A stretch of DNA of 64,000 bases from Thraustochytrium sp. TN22 (taxonomy: Eukaryota; Sar; Bigyra; Thraustochytrida; Thraustochytriidae): contig JABLUY010000023.1 in the NCBI GenBank assembly GCA_013306675.1, positions 124,001 to 188,000 on the forward strand. The letters are read 5' to 3'. The translations under genes were made by a program, and so were the position numbers. Position 1 is the first letter of the stretch. Each line of letters starts with the position of its first letter. The notes under the pieces were generated by a model. It had not been told where the DNA came from. It made no database searches and was given only the letters and a program-made list of their open reading frames with translations. Of this stretch, positions 9,066-17,306 are shown one piece after another.

Positions 9066-10058
9066 CTAGCTAGAGGCCCGCAGCTCCTGCAGGTCGTCGA
9101 GCTCATCGGCGATATCGTCAAAGAGACGGTTCTTGGGCAGCGCCGTCTGGAAGTTGGGCTGTCCCGGCGGTAGCGCAGCACCGCGGTTGGTGGTCTTGAT
9201 TCGCCATGCGTCGATGAACTCGGTCCCGCTTGTGACACCCGGCTCAGCAGGCGCCTTGTCCATGGAGCCACGACCGCCGGCGAGAAAGCTGCGCTCCGAT
9301 ATCCGCAATGTGCGGGAGCGACGCGAGGCGGCGCGCTCCGCGTCGCGGCAGACGTCGTACTCGGAAGAGGCCTGCACACTCTTGCGCACGCGTCGTCGGT
9401 GCTCTTGTGGCGGCCGCAGGCCATCTTTGCGCAGCATCTCCACGGTGTAGGCACGGAGATGGTCCTCGACAGGGACGCCGAAGGCGGTGGGCGGGCCGTC
9501 GAGCGCATAAGGCGGATTGTAGACGCCCGGGCGCGACTTGGTGGAGAGCAGGTGATGCAGGCGCTGGGCAACCTTCTTGAACTCCTCCTGCATCTCGCGC
9601 ATCTTGCGCTCCTGCTCCTCACGCGCGGCACGCTCGCGGTTGGCGGCGAGCTGCAAGCGTAGCTCGTTGCTCTTGGCCAGAATGTTGGCGATGTAGGCCT
9701 TGCGCGCGTGGAAGTCATGTTTGAACTTGCGGCTGTAGAAGCCGCGGAACACGTGCTGGATAGCGCTCGCATGGTAGTGAAAGATGCGCGTGCGCGCCTC
9801 CGCCGCGGCCCTGCGGCGGAGCTCGGCGCACGCCTTGCGACCGCAGTGGCCGCGGAAGAGCCGCGAGAGCTCCAGGCAGGCGAAGCGCTGCCGCTTGTAC
9901 GTCTGGTACGCAAAGTGCCGGCGTACCTGGCGCTGGATGCGCACGGTCGCGCCAAGCTCCTCCTCGTACGCCGCGTCGCGCTCCTGCAGCGCGCGCCCCA
10001 CGGCGCGCGCCACCTGCGCTTGCGCGACGCACCGCAGCGCCACGAAGGCATCCGCCAT
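9066..10058 (-). CDS. SPATA17: SPATA17-like IQ-motif protein
   Basis: 330 residues. Three IQ motifs lie at about 36-55 (TVRIQRQVRRHFAYQTYKR), 58-80 and 97-118 (SAIQHVFRGFYSRKFKHDF), the layout of SPATA17. They are followed by a Glu/Arg-rich helix and the segment LHHLLSTKSRPGVYNPPY (167-184), which closely matches the MHYLLSTKQIPGIYNSPF-type segment of animal SPATA17. A C-terminal NFQTALPKNRLF resembles the DFQTVLP segment of that family. SPATA17 is a calmodulin-binding protein of cilia and sperm flagella, so a flagellar role is inferred. The stop codon TAG lies inside a CTAG-containing run. The start context GGAGCCATGG is good. This identification rests on remembered family sequence, not a search. 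Confidence 0.8.
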   Translation of the reverse strand: MADAFVALRCVAQAQVARAVGRALQERDAAYEEELGATVRIQRQVRRHFAYQTYKRQRFACLELSRLFRGHCGRKACAELRRRAAAEARTRIFHYHASAIQHVFRGFYSRKFKHDFHARKAYIANILAKSNELRLQLAANRERAAREEQERKMREMQEEFKKVAQRLHHLLSTKSRPGVYNPPYALDGPPTAFGVPVEDHLRAYTVEMLRKDGLRPPQEHRRRVRKSVQASSEYDVCRDAERAASRRSRTLRISERSFLAGGRGSMDKAPAEPGVTSGTEFIDAWRIKTTNRGAALPPGQPNFQTALPKNRLFDDIADELDDLQELRASS

Positions 10059-10392
10059 GGCTCCGCGCGAGCGCGGTTTCGCCTGCGAACTGGCGCGCGG
10101 CCGAGCAGGCCGAGGCGCCGCGGCGCGACTTCGGAAGGCGCGACTGACTGACCCCGAATCCGAGGCCGGCGCCGGCGCCGCGGCTCAGACTCAGCTCTTC
10201 ACGATGAGGCCCGTAACGGATAGGCCGTTCTCTCCAGCATTTTCTCTCTCGCGACTCACCAATGGCACGGGCACTCGAGTCTGACAGTGAGTTAGGCCTT
10301 TTGGTGTGCGCGCGTGCGTCCGCGTGCGAGCTGCGCTTTTTTTTGGTAATTTTCTTCTTCTTCTTCTTTTGTTTCGCCTGGTGGTTTATCTA
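10059..10392. other. spacer with T-rich run
   Basis: 5' region of the SPATA17-like gene and 3' side of the WD40 gene, both on the minus strand. A thymine-rich stretch (about 10326-10375) stands out from the GC-rich surroundings. Nothing else is seen. Confidence 0.6.
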
Positions 10393-11868
10393 TCAGCAGC
10401 CAGGCTTGGAGGGCCGTGGCGGAGAGGACTCTTGGGGCTCGCAGGGCAAGGTGGTGGCCACGATGTGGCCGGCGGCATCACACGAAAGGAGGCGCTGCTG
10501 CGTAACATGGACGACCTTGTAGACGCAGGTATCGTGCGATGGCGTCCTCTGCTGGTTGGGAGAGCTGCCGTCGTCCAGGAGCAGCGTGCTGGCGTGCAAG
10601 GAACCGTCGAAGCCACAGCTCGCGACGCGCGTTGGGCCCGAAGCGGAGGCGAGCGTGTGGATGTCCATGACCCAGCTGCGGTGCGCGCGTATCCTGCGCA
10701 TGCAGAGCCCGGTTGCGAGGCTGTACACGGCCAAATGCCCGGAGCGAAAGCCGGCCACGAGCACCTCAGCGCGCATGGTGCCGGCCGGGGCTGCCACGGC
10801 CAGCGCGCTGACCTCTGAGCCTTCTTGCGATCTATGCACGAGGTGAATGGGAGAGGGCGGGGATAAACTTTCGCCAGGCGAATGCGCGAGCCAGTCCCGG
10901 AGCGCGTAAAACAGGAGCTCGCCGTTCTTGGCGCCCACGCAAAGGTGGCGCTCGGAATCGGAAACCACAACCTTGGCCACGAAGGACTCGAGTTGCGTAG
11001 CGACAGCCGGCTTCTCGCTGAGGCGGCGATCCCACACACGCACGCCGCCGTCTGGACTCACGGCGAGAACAGCATGATCCCACTTGGAAAGGACGCGGAC
11101 ATGCGCGATGCCACCGAAATGGCCGCCGAGAACGGCCTTGCAGGCGAGACGGTCCAGGTCCCACACGCGGAGGCTGCCGTCCATGGAAGCCGAGACAAGC
11201 TCGCGGGCGCGGTAGATGCAAGCCAGCCGGACCACCGGCGCCGTGTGACCGGCAAGAACCGCTCCATCCATGGTGGGGTCGCAGCCGCCGCCGCCCACGA
11301 GGACCGGGCGCGTCCACACGCGCACGGTAGAGTCATCCGAGCCCGTCGCAAAGCGCTGCGCTCCTAGCGCGCATGCATGCAAGACTGCGCCTCGATGACC
11401 GCGAAAGACAGCCTCTACGTCGCGCTCGATGCCATCAGCGTCGAGCCGGCGCAGCGCGACGACGCCAGCCTCGCAGCCCGTGACGAGGTGCGAGGGCCAC
11501 AGCATGGCGAGAAGGCGGACCGCATGGCTGTGCGCAAAGGTCCTGCGAGTGGGCCGCTGGCGCCGGCGCGGCCTGTTCTTGACGCTGCGGCGCGCACGCC
11601 AATAGTCCGGGTCGCAGGCCGCGCCGCCCACGAGGTACTGCGATACGTCCTTGTACGCGACGCGAACGGAGGCGTTCCATTCTCCCTTGACACCTCGCGC
11701 GCTCTGCGTCGTTGCCGGTGGAGGCGTCGGCCGCAGCAGCACCTTGTGCAGCGCGAGCTGCGGCTTCAACTCCCGCGCCGACACCGTCATCAGACCCGGT
11801 CCATCGCGGTCCTCCGTCGCGGGCGCTCGGGCGACCAGCCGCGGTATGCGCAGCGCCGGCGCCGCCAT
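10393..11868 (-). CDS. WD40-repeat protein
   Basis: 491 residues from the ATG at 11868. Successive blades are visible with GH...SDDSTVRVW, GH...SMDGSLRVWDLDR, GH...SPDGGVRVWDRRL, then more divergent blades ending in GELLFY, GHLAVYSL, FDGSLHAS and AAGHIVATTL. That gives seven to eight repeats, enough for one propeller. No extra domain is visible, so the specific family cannot be named. The frame is open to two further ATGs upstream (11919 and 12084), but that extension encodes a His/Gly repeat from a GGTGCCC-type simple repeat and is judged non-coding. WD40 propellers are interaction platforms; the partner is unknown. Confidence 0.82.
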   Translation of the reverse strand: MAAPALRIPRLVARAPATEDRDGPGLMTVSARELKPQLALHKVLLRPTPPPATTQSARGVKGEWNASVRVAYKDVSQYLVGGAACDPDYWRARRSVKNRPRRRQRPTRRTFAHSHAVRLLAMLWPSHLVTGCEAGVVALRRLDADGIERDVEAVFRGHRGAVLHACALGAQRFATGSDDSTVRVWTRPVLVGGGGCDPTMDGAVLAGHTAPVVRLACIYRARELVSASMDGSLRVWDLDRLACKAVLGGHFGGIAHVRVLSKWDHAVLAVSPDGGVRVWDRRLSEKPAVATQLESFVAKVVVSDSERHLCVGAKNGELLFYALRDWLAHSPGESLSPPSPIHLVHRSQEGSEVSALAVAAPAGTMRAEVLVAGFRSGHLAVYSLATGLCMRRIRAHRSWVMDIHTLASASGPTRVASCGFDGSLHASTLLLDDGSSPNQQRTPSHDTCVYKVVHVTQQRLLSCDAAGHIVATTLPCEPQESSPPRPSKPGC

Positions 11869-12562
11869 CGTGCCCTGCTGCTCTGCTATTTTCCAGCCCG
11901 CGCTTTCACCGCGATGCATCGTAATGACCCGGTGCCCGTGCCGGTGCCCGTGCCCGTGCCCGTGCCGGCGACCGTGACAAATCCGAACCACACACCTCTC
12001 GCCTTGCCCGTCCCCGCGACCCGCCCCCGTGCGCGCACTGGGGCACTGTGCGTGGCGCCCGGGTGTTCGTCCCGCCCCATACATGGCAGCGCGCAGCCAA
12101 GGGTCAGCAAAGACTCCTTGCCCGCCCCTCGGTTTTATCCCACGCTACCCCCGTGCGCACCCGGCCCCGCCCGCGCGCGAGCAGGCCGGCGCGGCGTCGG
12201 CGGGGGCCGCGCGGGGGCAGGCTTGAAAGAAATCCGTGCGCGCGAATTGCATGGAACCCACTGTAATGGTCGGATACCGGGTTGCCATCCCTGCAACCTG
12301 CTCACGCCGCTGCGCGCTGCAATCGACAGCGGCCGAGGCGAGGGCGGCCCTCGCGCGCGGTGGCGGCGGCAGACCCCGTTCAGGACCTTGAGGTTCGTGC
12401 GCCGAGCCCCTCTCCGGCGGCGCCCAGGTACGTGGCGGCGGCGCAGCGGCGCGGCGAGCGGCGGCGGCGCGTCAACCGCCCGCCCCCGCCGACGCGCCAT
12501 GAGGGAGGAGAAGCTCTTGCTGCACTGGCAGGCAGCCTGGGCGCGGTGCAGGCAGACCAGAA

Positions 12563-12597
<35 letters not shown>

Positions 12598-12729
12598 TAT
12601 CCGTGTCCGTGTATCTGGCGCAGGAGACTGACGCGGGCGGCGAGGCGCAGCAGTGCAAAAGAAGAGCAAGGCGCGAGACGAGCTTGCCCGCTAGCTAGTT
12701 CGCTAGAGCAGGCAGGCAGCGCGAAGAAG
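11869..12729. other. divergent spacer between WD40 gene and HADHB
   Basis: About 860 bases of shared upstream region. It holds a GTGCCC hexamer-like run (11936-11966), an AGGC tetranucleotide run (12563-12597) and a CTAGCTAG run (12691-12706) ending about 24 bases before the HADHB ATG. The open frame running through it into HADHB is not supported by composition. Confidence 0.6.
12563..12597. repeat. AGGC tetranucleotide microsatellite
   Basis: Nearly nine perfect AGGC units in the presumed 5' region of HADHB. Confidence 0.9.
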
Positions 12730-14195
12730 ATGTTCCGCAAGACCTCGGCGCGGACGATGGCGTCCGTGGCGTCGGGCGCGTCCAAGGCGGCGGCGGCCAA
12801 GAAGGTGGTCTTTGTGGACGGCGCGCGCATCCCGTTCACGATGGCCGGCACGACTTACAAGGACAAGATCTCGTACGACCTGGCGCGCATCGCGGCCAAG
12901 GGCGTCGTGGACCGCCTGGCGATCGACAAGAACGAGATTGACTACGTGGCGTGGGGCACCGTGGTGCAGGAGGTGCGCACCAACAACCTGGCGCGCGAGG
13001 TGACGCTGGGCGCCGGGCTGCCCATGTCGATTCCGTCGCACACCATTGGCCAGGCGTGCATCTCCTCGAACCAGGCGGTGTGCACGGGCGCCGAGAAGAT
13101 CCTCGCAGGCCAGGCCGACGTCGTGCTGGCCGGCGGCTCGGAGACCTTCTCGGACGTGCCCATCCGTTTCTCCAAGCCGATCCGTGAGCGTCTCCTCGTG
13201 GCCAACAAGGCGATGAAGAAGGGCCCGGCCGGCGTGCTCAAGCTGCTGAGCGGCCTCAAGCTCAAGGACCTTGCGCCGGAGCCGCCCGCCATCAAGAACT
13301 TCAGCACGGGCGAGGTCATGGGCCACAGCAGCGACCGCCTCTCGGCGCGCTTTGGCGTGACGCGCAAGGACCAGGACGAGTTCGCGCTCGCCTCGCACAC
13401 CAACGCCGCCAAGGCGCACCGCGAGGGCTACTACAAGGACGAGATCCTCCCGGTGAACGGCTCCACGGAGGAGAACTGCATCCGTGAGACCACCCTGGAG
13501 AAGATGTCCTCGCTCAAGCCGGCCTTCATCAAGCCGCACGGCACGCACACCGCCGGCAACTCCTCGCCGCTGACCGACGGCGCCTCGGCCTGCCTCATTA
13601 TGAGCGACGAGAAGGCCGAGCAGCTCGGCTACAAGCCGCGTTCGTACCTCAAGGCCTGGAGCTTCGTCTCGGTGGACCCGTTTGAGGAGATGCTTCTTGG
13701 CCCGGCCTACGCCATGGCTCGCATCCTCAAGGCCAACAACCTCACCCTCAACGACATCGACGTCTTTGAGATCCACGAGGCCTTTGCCGGCCAGGTGCTC
13801 AGCAACCTCGCGGCCCTGCAGTCGGACGAGTGGTGCAAGGCCAACCTCGGCATGGACAAGGTTGGCGCCGTGCCCTTTGACAAGCTCAACCAGTGGGGCG
13901 GCTCCCTCTCCATCGGCCATCCCTTTGGCGCGGTAAGTACACGTGGCGGAGGAGGGCGGCGCCATCATCGCGGCTGGTTTGGGCCCCGAGACGCGTGGCC
14001 GCCCAAACTGGAGGAAGGAGAGGCGGCTCAGAGAAGACTGACAACTTGCTTGCGACTTGCGACAACTCACAGACTGGCGTGCGCATCCTCACCACGGCTA
14101 CCAACCGCCTGCACAAGGAGGACGGCAAGCTTGCCCTGCTCGCCGCCTGCGCCGACGGCGGCCAGGCGCACGCTTGCCTCGTCGAGCGTCTGTAG
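12730..14195 (+). CDS. HADHB: mitochondrial trifunctional protein beta subunit (3-ketoacyl-CoA thiolase)
   Basis: Coding join 12730..13932 and 14073..14195, giving 441 residues. It catalyses the last step of long-chain beta-oxidation, CoA-dependent cleavage of 3-ketoacyl-CoA. All thiolase residues are visible: nucleophile Cys110 in QACISSNQA, His349 in HEAF, His397 in GHPFGA and Cys427 in AACADGGQ. The motifs GTVVQEV, SDVPIR, KPAFIKP and LLGPAYA match HADHB rather than ACAA1 or ACAT. Residues 1-25 are basic and hydroxylated with no acidic residue, a likely mitochondrial presequence. The 140-nt intron splits the conserved HPFGA/TG motif in phase 0. The alpha subunit (HADHA) is not in the window. 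Its 3' end converges on a minus-strand gene across a repeat array. Confidence 0.95.
13933..14072 (+). other. GT-AG intron in HADHB
   Basis: 140 nt, donor GTAAGT right after the Ala codon of HPFGA, acceptor ACAACTCACAG before the Thr codon of TGVRIL. Splicing restores the invariant HPFGATG motif. The frame stays open through the intron, so retention would give a different C-terminus lacking Cys427. Confidence 0.92.
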
Positions 14196-14227
14196 TTCCC
14201 AGGTGATTAGTGTTTTGCGAAGTGAAC

Positions 14228-14569
14228 GTGACCAAGCCCGGCAATGTCTCTTTTTTGTTTGCTCGTTCTCCTACCTACGAAGCACGGCTCTCATGAGCGT
14301 GACCAAGCCCGGCAACGTCTCTTTTTTGTTTGCTAACTCAAAATGAGCCGGGTTAGCTCTTGAGGGGCTCCAGGGTACACACAGAATCCGATGGGATGAG
14401 GAAGCACGGCTCTCATGAGCGTGACCAAGCCCGGCAATGTCTCATTTTTGTTTGCTCGTTCGCCTACCTACTGCCTTGCCCACTCAGTAACTCAAAATGA
14501 GCCGGGTTAGCTCTTGAGGGGCTCCAGGGTACACACAGAATCCGATGAGATGAGGAAGCACGGCTCTCA
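14228..14569. repeat. interleaved direct-repeat array between two convergent genes
   Basis: Three copies of a unit starting GTGACCAAGCCCGGCAA, at 14228-14277, 14299-14334 (shorter) and 14421-14470. They alternate with two about 80-bp copies starting AACTCAAAATGAGCCGGG, at 14335-14415 and 14489-14569. Copies differ at only a few bases. The array fills almost the whole gap between the HADHB stop (14195) and the minus-strand stop (14601), so it likely lies in both 3' UTRs. Confidence 0.9.
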
Positions 14570-14600
14570 CATCGACGTCCTTGCCGGCCGTATGGACCGC

Positions 14601-15725
14601 TCATGGCGACGCCAACCGGTAGGCGTCCTTGCCGGCAGACTCGAGCCGGCCGAGCTGCAGCAAGGCCAGCACGAGCGCCTTGCCGGCGCCCTTGGCACCA
14701 CTACTGGCCGCCACCTGTTCGATATCAGTCAGGCCGATGGCATCGCGCGAGCTCACCAAGTCGAGTACTCGGTTGAGCGTCGGCACATCCACCTGCGTCT
14801 GCACGTAGCTCGGAAGCGCGTCGAGGTCCTCCTCAAGCAGAAAGCAGTCCATGGGCCCGGGCGTCGAGCCGACGATCATGCTGGCCGGCGCGGGGTCGCG
14901 CGGTGGCGGGGTCAACGCTGTCTCGCTCGTCTTGGCGGGCATCTCCCGGCGGGACGCTGGCTCGGGGGATATCTCGGCCGCAGCGCCCGGCGGCGCGAGG
15001 TCCTTGTAGCGGTCTGAGAGCCCAAAGTCCTCGAGCGTTGGGGTGGGTGGGTCGCTGCCGCTGTCCGAGTCCAGGGACGAGGAGGAGGACGCCGGCGCGC
15101 GCTTGCGCACGGAGCGCGAGCGCGGCGTCGCGTGGCGCGGCGTCGTCGCTGTATTGGCCGCCTGCATCGCGTTTTCGTTGACCGGCTTGAGCGCGCTCTG
15201 CACGAAGGTCGACTTGCGCGAGCTCTTGAGCAAGGGCGTCTGCCTGGGCGTGGCCCCGAAGACGGCCGGCGACGCCGGCACTTGCGCAAAGTTCTGCTGG
15301 CTTGCGTCAAAGGCATCCTCCTCCTCCCCCTCCTCCTCCTCCTCTTGCTGCCCTCCCCCGCCGTCTTGGCCCACCGCGCGCGTGTGCTGCTGGTCCGCGC
15401 GCGAAAAGCTGTGGCCGTGCTCCCTGCAGACGGCGGCCAGGAGCCAAGCGTTCTGGTCGCGCTTGGCCCTGCCGACCTCGAGCATCTCGCTGAGCGAGGG
15501 CGCCGTGCGCTGGTACAGCCGCTCGGCGAACTCGAGCGTCTCGCGCAGGTCGTCCACGCGCGTCGTGAACGCGCTCAGCTGCTCGCGCGCGTCCACGGCG
15601 GCCGCCGTCGCCCCGGCGGCGGCGCCCTCCGCCTGCGCGCGTTCATACGAGGCGCGCGCCACGCGGTCCACGCCATCTACCGCGCGCTCCAGCGCCTCGC
15701 CGAAGCCGCCCACGATCGCCTCCAT
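14601..15725 (-). CDS. possible SKA3-like kinetochore protein
   Basis: 374 residues. N-terminal helical region with coiled-coil potential (about 1-100), a long disordered Ser/Pro/acidic linker with TP and SP sites (120-300), a conserved-looking LEDFGLSDRY at 231-240, and a folded C-terminus (300-374) starting LPSYVQ whose pattern of two to three helices and a final hairpin resembles a small winged helix. An N-terminal coiled coil, phospho-linker with a T..xDFGLS-type motif and a C-terminal helical unit is the layout of SKA3, which couples kinetochores to microtubules. The match is by motif and architecture only and is uncertain. A generic coiled-coil/winged-helix protein is the alternative. 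An Mps1-type kinase lies about 13 kb away. Confidence 0.5.
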   Translation of the reverse strand: MEAIVGGFGEALERAVDGVDRVARASYERAQAEGAAAGATAAAVDAREQLSAFTTRVDDLRETLEFAERLYQRTAPSLSEMLEVGRAKRDQNAWLLAAVCREHGHSFSRADQQHTRAVGQDGGGGQQEEEEEGEEEDAFDASQQNFAQVPASPAVFGATPRQTPLLKSSRKSTFVQSALKPVNENAMQAANTATTPRHATPRSRSVRKRAPASSSSSLDSDSGSDPPTPTLEDFGLSDRYKDLAPPGAAAEISPEPASRREMPAKTSETALTPPPRDPAPASMIVGSTPGPMDCFLLEEDLDALPSYVQTQVDVPTLNRVLDLVSSRDAIGLTDIEQVAASSGAKGAGKALVLALLQLGRLESAGKDAYRLASP

Positions 15726-16140
15726 CGCGCCCTGCTCGCCCGCCGCGCCGCTGTCGGCGGTTTGAACTTTGCTGTCTCCCGCCTCGACTCGGAGACGAGC
15801 CTGACGAGGCCAGGACCTGCGTCAGCAGCCCGCCATCCGCGCGCCCGCGCGCCGACCGGGCCGCCGCCGCGCCGCGGCACGCGCCTGGCTGGCCGCCGGC
15901 CGGCCGGCCGGCCGGTCTGCCGCGCGCCGGCTGCCGCGCCGCGCCGCGACGGGGCGAGCGCCGCGGCGCCTGGCAGGTGAAGTCGTGCGCGCCGTGTGGG
16001 CCCCGACGCGGCGCGCGAATTTTGAAAAGGCAAGGCAAGCAAAAAGCAAAAGTCGATCTCGCGGCAGCGGCGGCGGCGGCGGCAGCGGCGGCGGCGGCAG
16101 CGGCGGCGGCGGCGGCAGCAGCAGCAGCGGGCGAGCCGCG
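15726..16140. other. divergent spacer with GGC trinucleotide run
   Basis: Shared upstream region of the SKA3-like and PTPS-like genes. It carries a GGC/AGC trinucleotide run at about 16065-16130 directly before the PTPS-like ATG, and a palindromic GGCC-rich patch (15896-15923). No gene is seen. Confidence 0.6.
16065..16130. repeat. GGC/AGC trinucleotide repeat in a 5' leader
   Basis: About 20 units of GGC interrupted by AGC, ending about 10 bases before the PTPS-like start codon. It would form a very GC-rich 5' leader. Confidence 0.85.
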
Positions 16141-16838
16141 ATGCCGCACTTCGAGGTGCGCGTGGCGAAGGAGCGCTTCAAGTTCAACTGCGCGCACTTC
16201 ATCGCGTACAAGGTGGGTTGGTTGGCGCACGTGGCGGCGGAGGACCAGCGAGGAGACGATGGACTGACGAGGGCGCTGGGGCTGCTGGCGCGAGGGACGA
16301 GCAGGGGTTCCGGGAGCGGCTGCACGGGCATAACTATCAGGTGGGCGTGAAGCTGTCGGGCGACAGGGGCCCGGACGGCTACGTGCTGGACTTTGGCGAG
16401 GTGAAGAAGCACGTCACGAACCTGTGCAAGGAGTGGAACGAGCGCTTCATCTGCCCGGTGCAGAGCGACGTGCTGCAGATCGACACGACGTCGGACAAGG
16501 CCAATGTGCTTATTGCCTGTGAGGACGGGACCAAGTTCTCCTTCCCCAAGGGCGACTGCCTGTTTTTGCCGCTTGTGCACTCATCCGCAGAGGAGCTCGC
16601 GGAGCACTTTTGCGGTCTGCTCGTGAGCCGCCTCGGCGCGGAGCGCCTCACGGAGCGCGGCATTCGCGACATCGAGGTGTCCGTGGCCGAGGCGCCCAAC
16701 CAGGCGGCACACTTCAGCTGCACCGTGGACCACATGCTTGAGCAGGCCAAGGCCGCGGAGAGCGCGCAGCGTACCGCGGAGCAGATGCCGCTGCCCAAGC
16801 CGTGTCTGCCGGTGGCCGAGGAAGCCACGGACGCCTGA
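16141..16838 (+). CDS. 6-pyruvoyl-tetrahydropterin synthase-like protein
   Basis: Coding join 16141..16212 and 16305..16838, 201 residues. Zinc ligands of the PTPS fold are visible: His19 in NCAHF and His31/His33 in LHGHNY. The following GDRGPDGYVLDFGEVKK is the usual strand-helix segment and VSVAEAPNQAAHFS is the late conserved strand. In classical PTPS the catalytic Cys sits a few residues before HGHNY (CNNPNGHGHNY type). Here that place reads GFRERLHGHNY with a Glu and no Cys. PTPS-like groups with altered catalytic residues are known (for example PTPS-III), so the substrate may not be the classical one in tetrahydrobiopterin synthesis. The first exon is only 24 codons. The C-terminal 25 residues are low complexity. 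Confidence 0.88.
16213..16304 (+). other. GT-AG intron in the PTPS-like gene
   Basis: 92 nt, donor GTGGGT, acceptor GACGAGCAG, phase 0. Removal joins FIAYK to GFRERLHGHNY, giving the expected zinc-site spacing. Confidence 0.9.
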
Positions 16839-17306
16839 ATGAGTCTCGCTGTCAACAAGGCGACAAGGCGACAGCCTTTAGGCTCGTACGTTTGTAACAA
16901 GAAGCTGAGCTGCTCCGTGTGCCTGATGGCACGGCACATTATTCATGGTCTCGGTGCTCAGCTGATCTCCTTCTTGCGACTCTTGCTGCCGTCAAGCAAA
17001 AATGCATGGTTGGTGGCCAACCCAAGGTTGGTGGCCAACCCAAGGTTGGTGGCCAACCCAAGGTTGATGTGGCCAACCCAAGGTTGGTGGCCAACCCAAG
17101 GTTGATGTGGCCAACCCAAGGTTGGTGGCCAAACATGAGTCACGAAGAGCAACTTGAAGTGCTTCCCTCGTGTGCCGGCACACGCATTGCATTGCATGGT
17201 ATCTCGAATAAAGTTGAAGGTTTGGCTTTTGCGTGCGCGCGTGTGTGTGTGTGTGAGTATGTGTGAATTGTGTGATTCCCTGCCAGTGTAGAGCTTCACA
17301 AGCTCT
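16839..17306. other. convergent spacer with minisatellite
   Basis: Holds the 3' UTRs of the PTPS-like gene and of CLU. It contains the GGTTGG/CCAACC minisatellite (17008-17132) and a GTGTGTGT run near 17240-17256. No gene is seen. Confidence 0.6.
17008..17132. repeat. 18/20-bp self-complementary minisatellite
   Basis: Seven head-to-tail units starting at 17008, 17026, 17044, 17062, 17082, 17100 and 17120. Four full units are the 18-base GGTTGGTGGCCAACCCAA, two are a 20-base form with GATGTGG, and the last is partial. Each unit contains an inverted repeat GGTTGG...CCAACC, so each can form a small hairpin on either strand. Confidence 0.92.

Noticed and set aside
11377-12729. Upstream extension of the HADHB frame
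   Set aside because: The in-frame part before the ATG at 12730 is antisense to the WD40 gene and then Arg-rich repeat; the HADHB presequence-like N-terminus starts at 12730.
17008-17132. Minisatellite considered as CRISPR array
   Set aside because: Units are joined without spacers and the host is eukaryotic.
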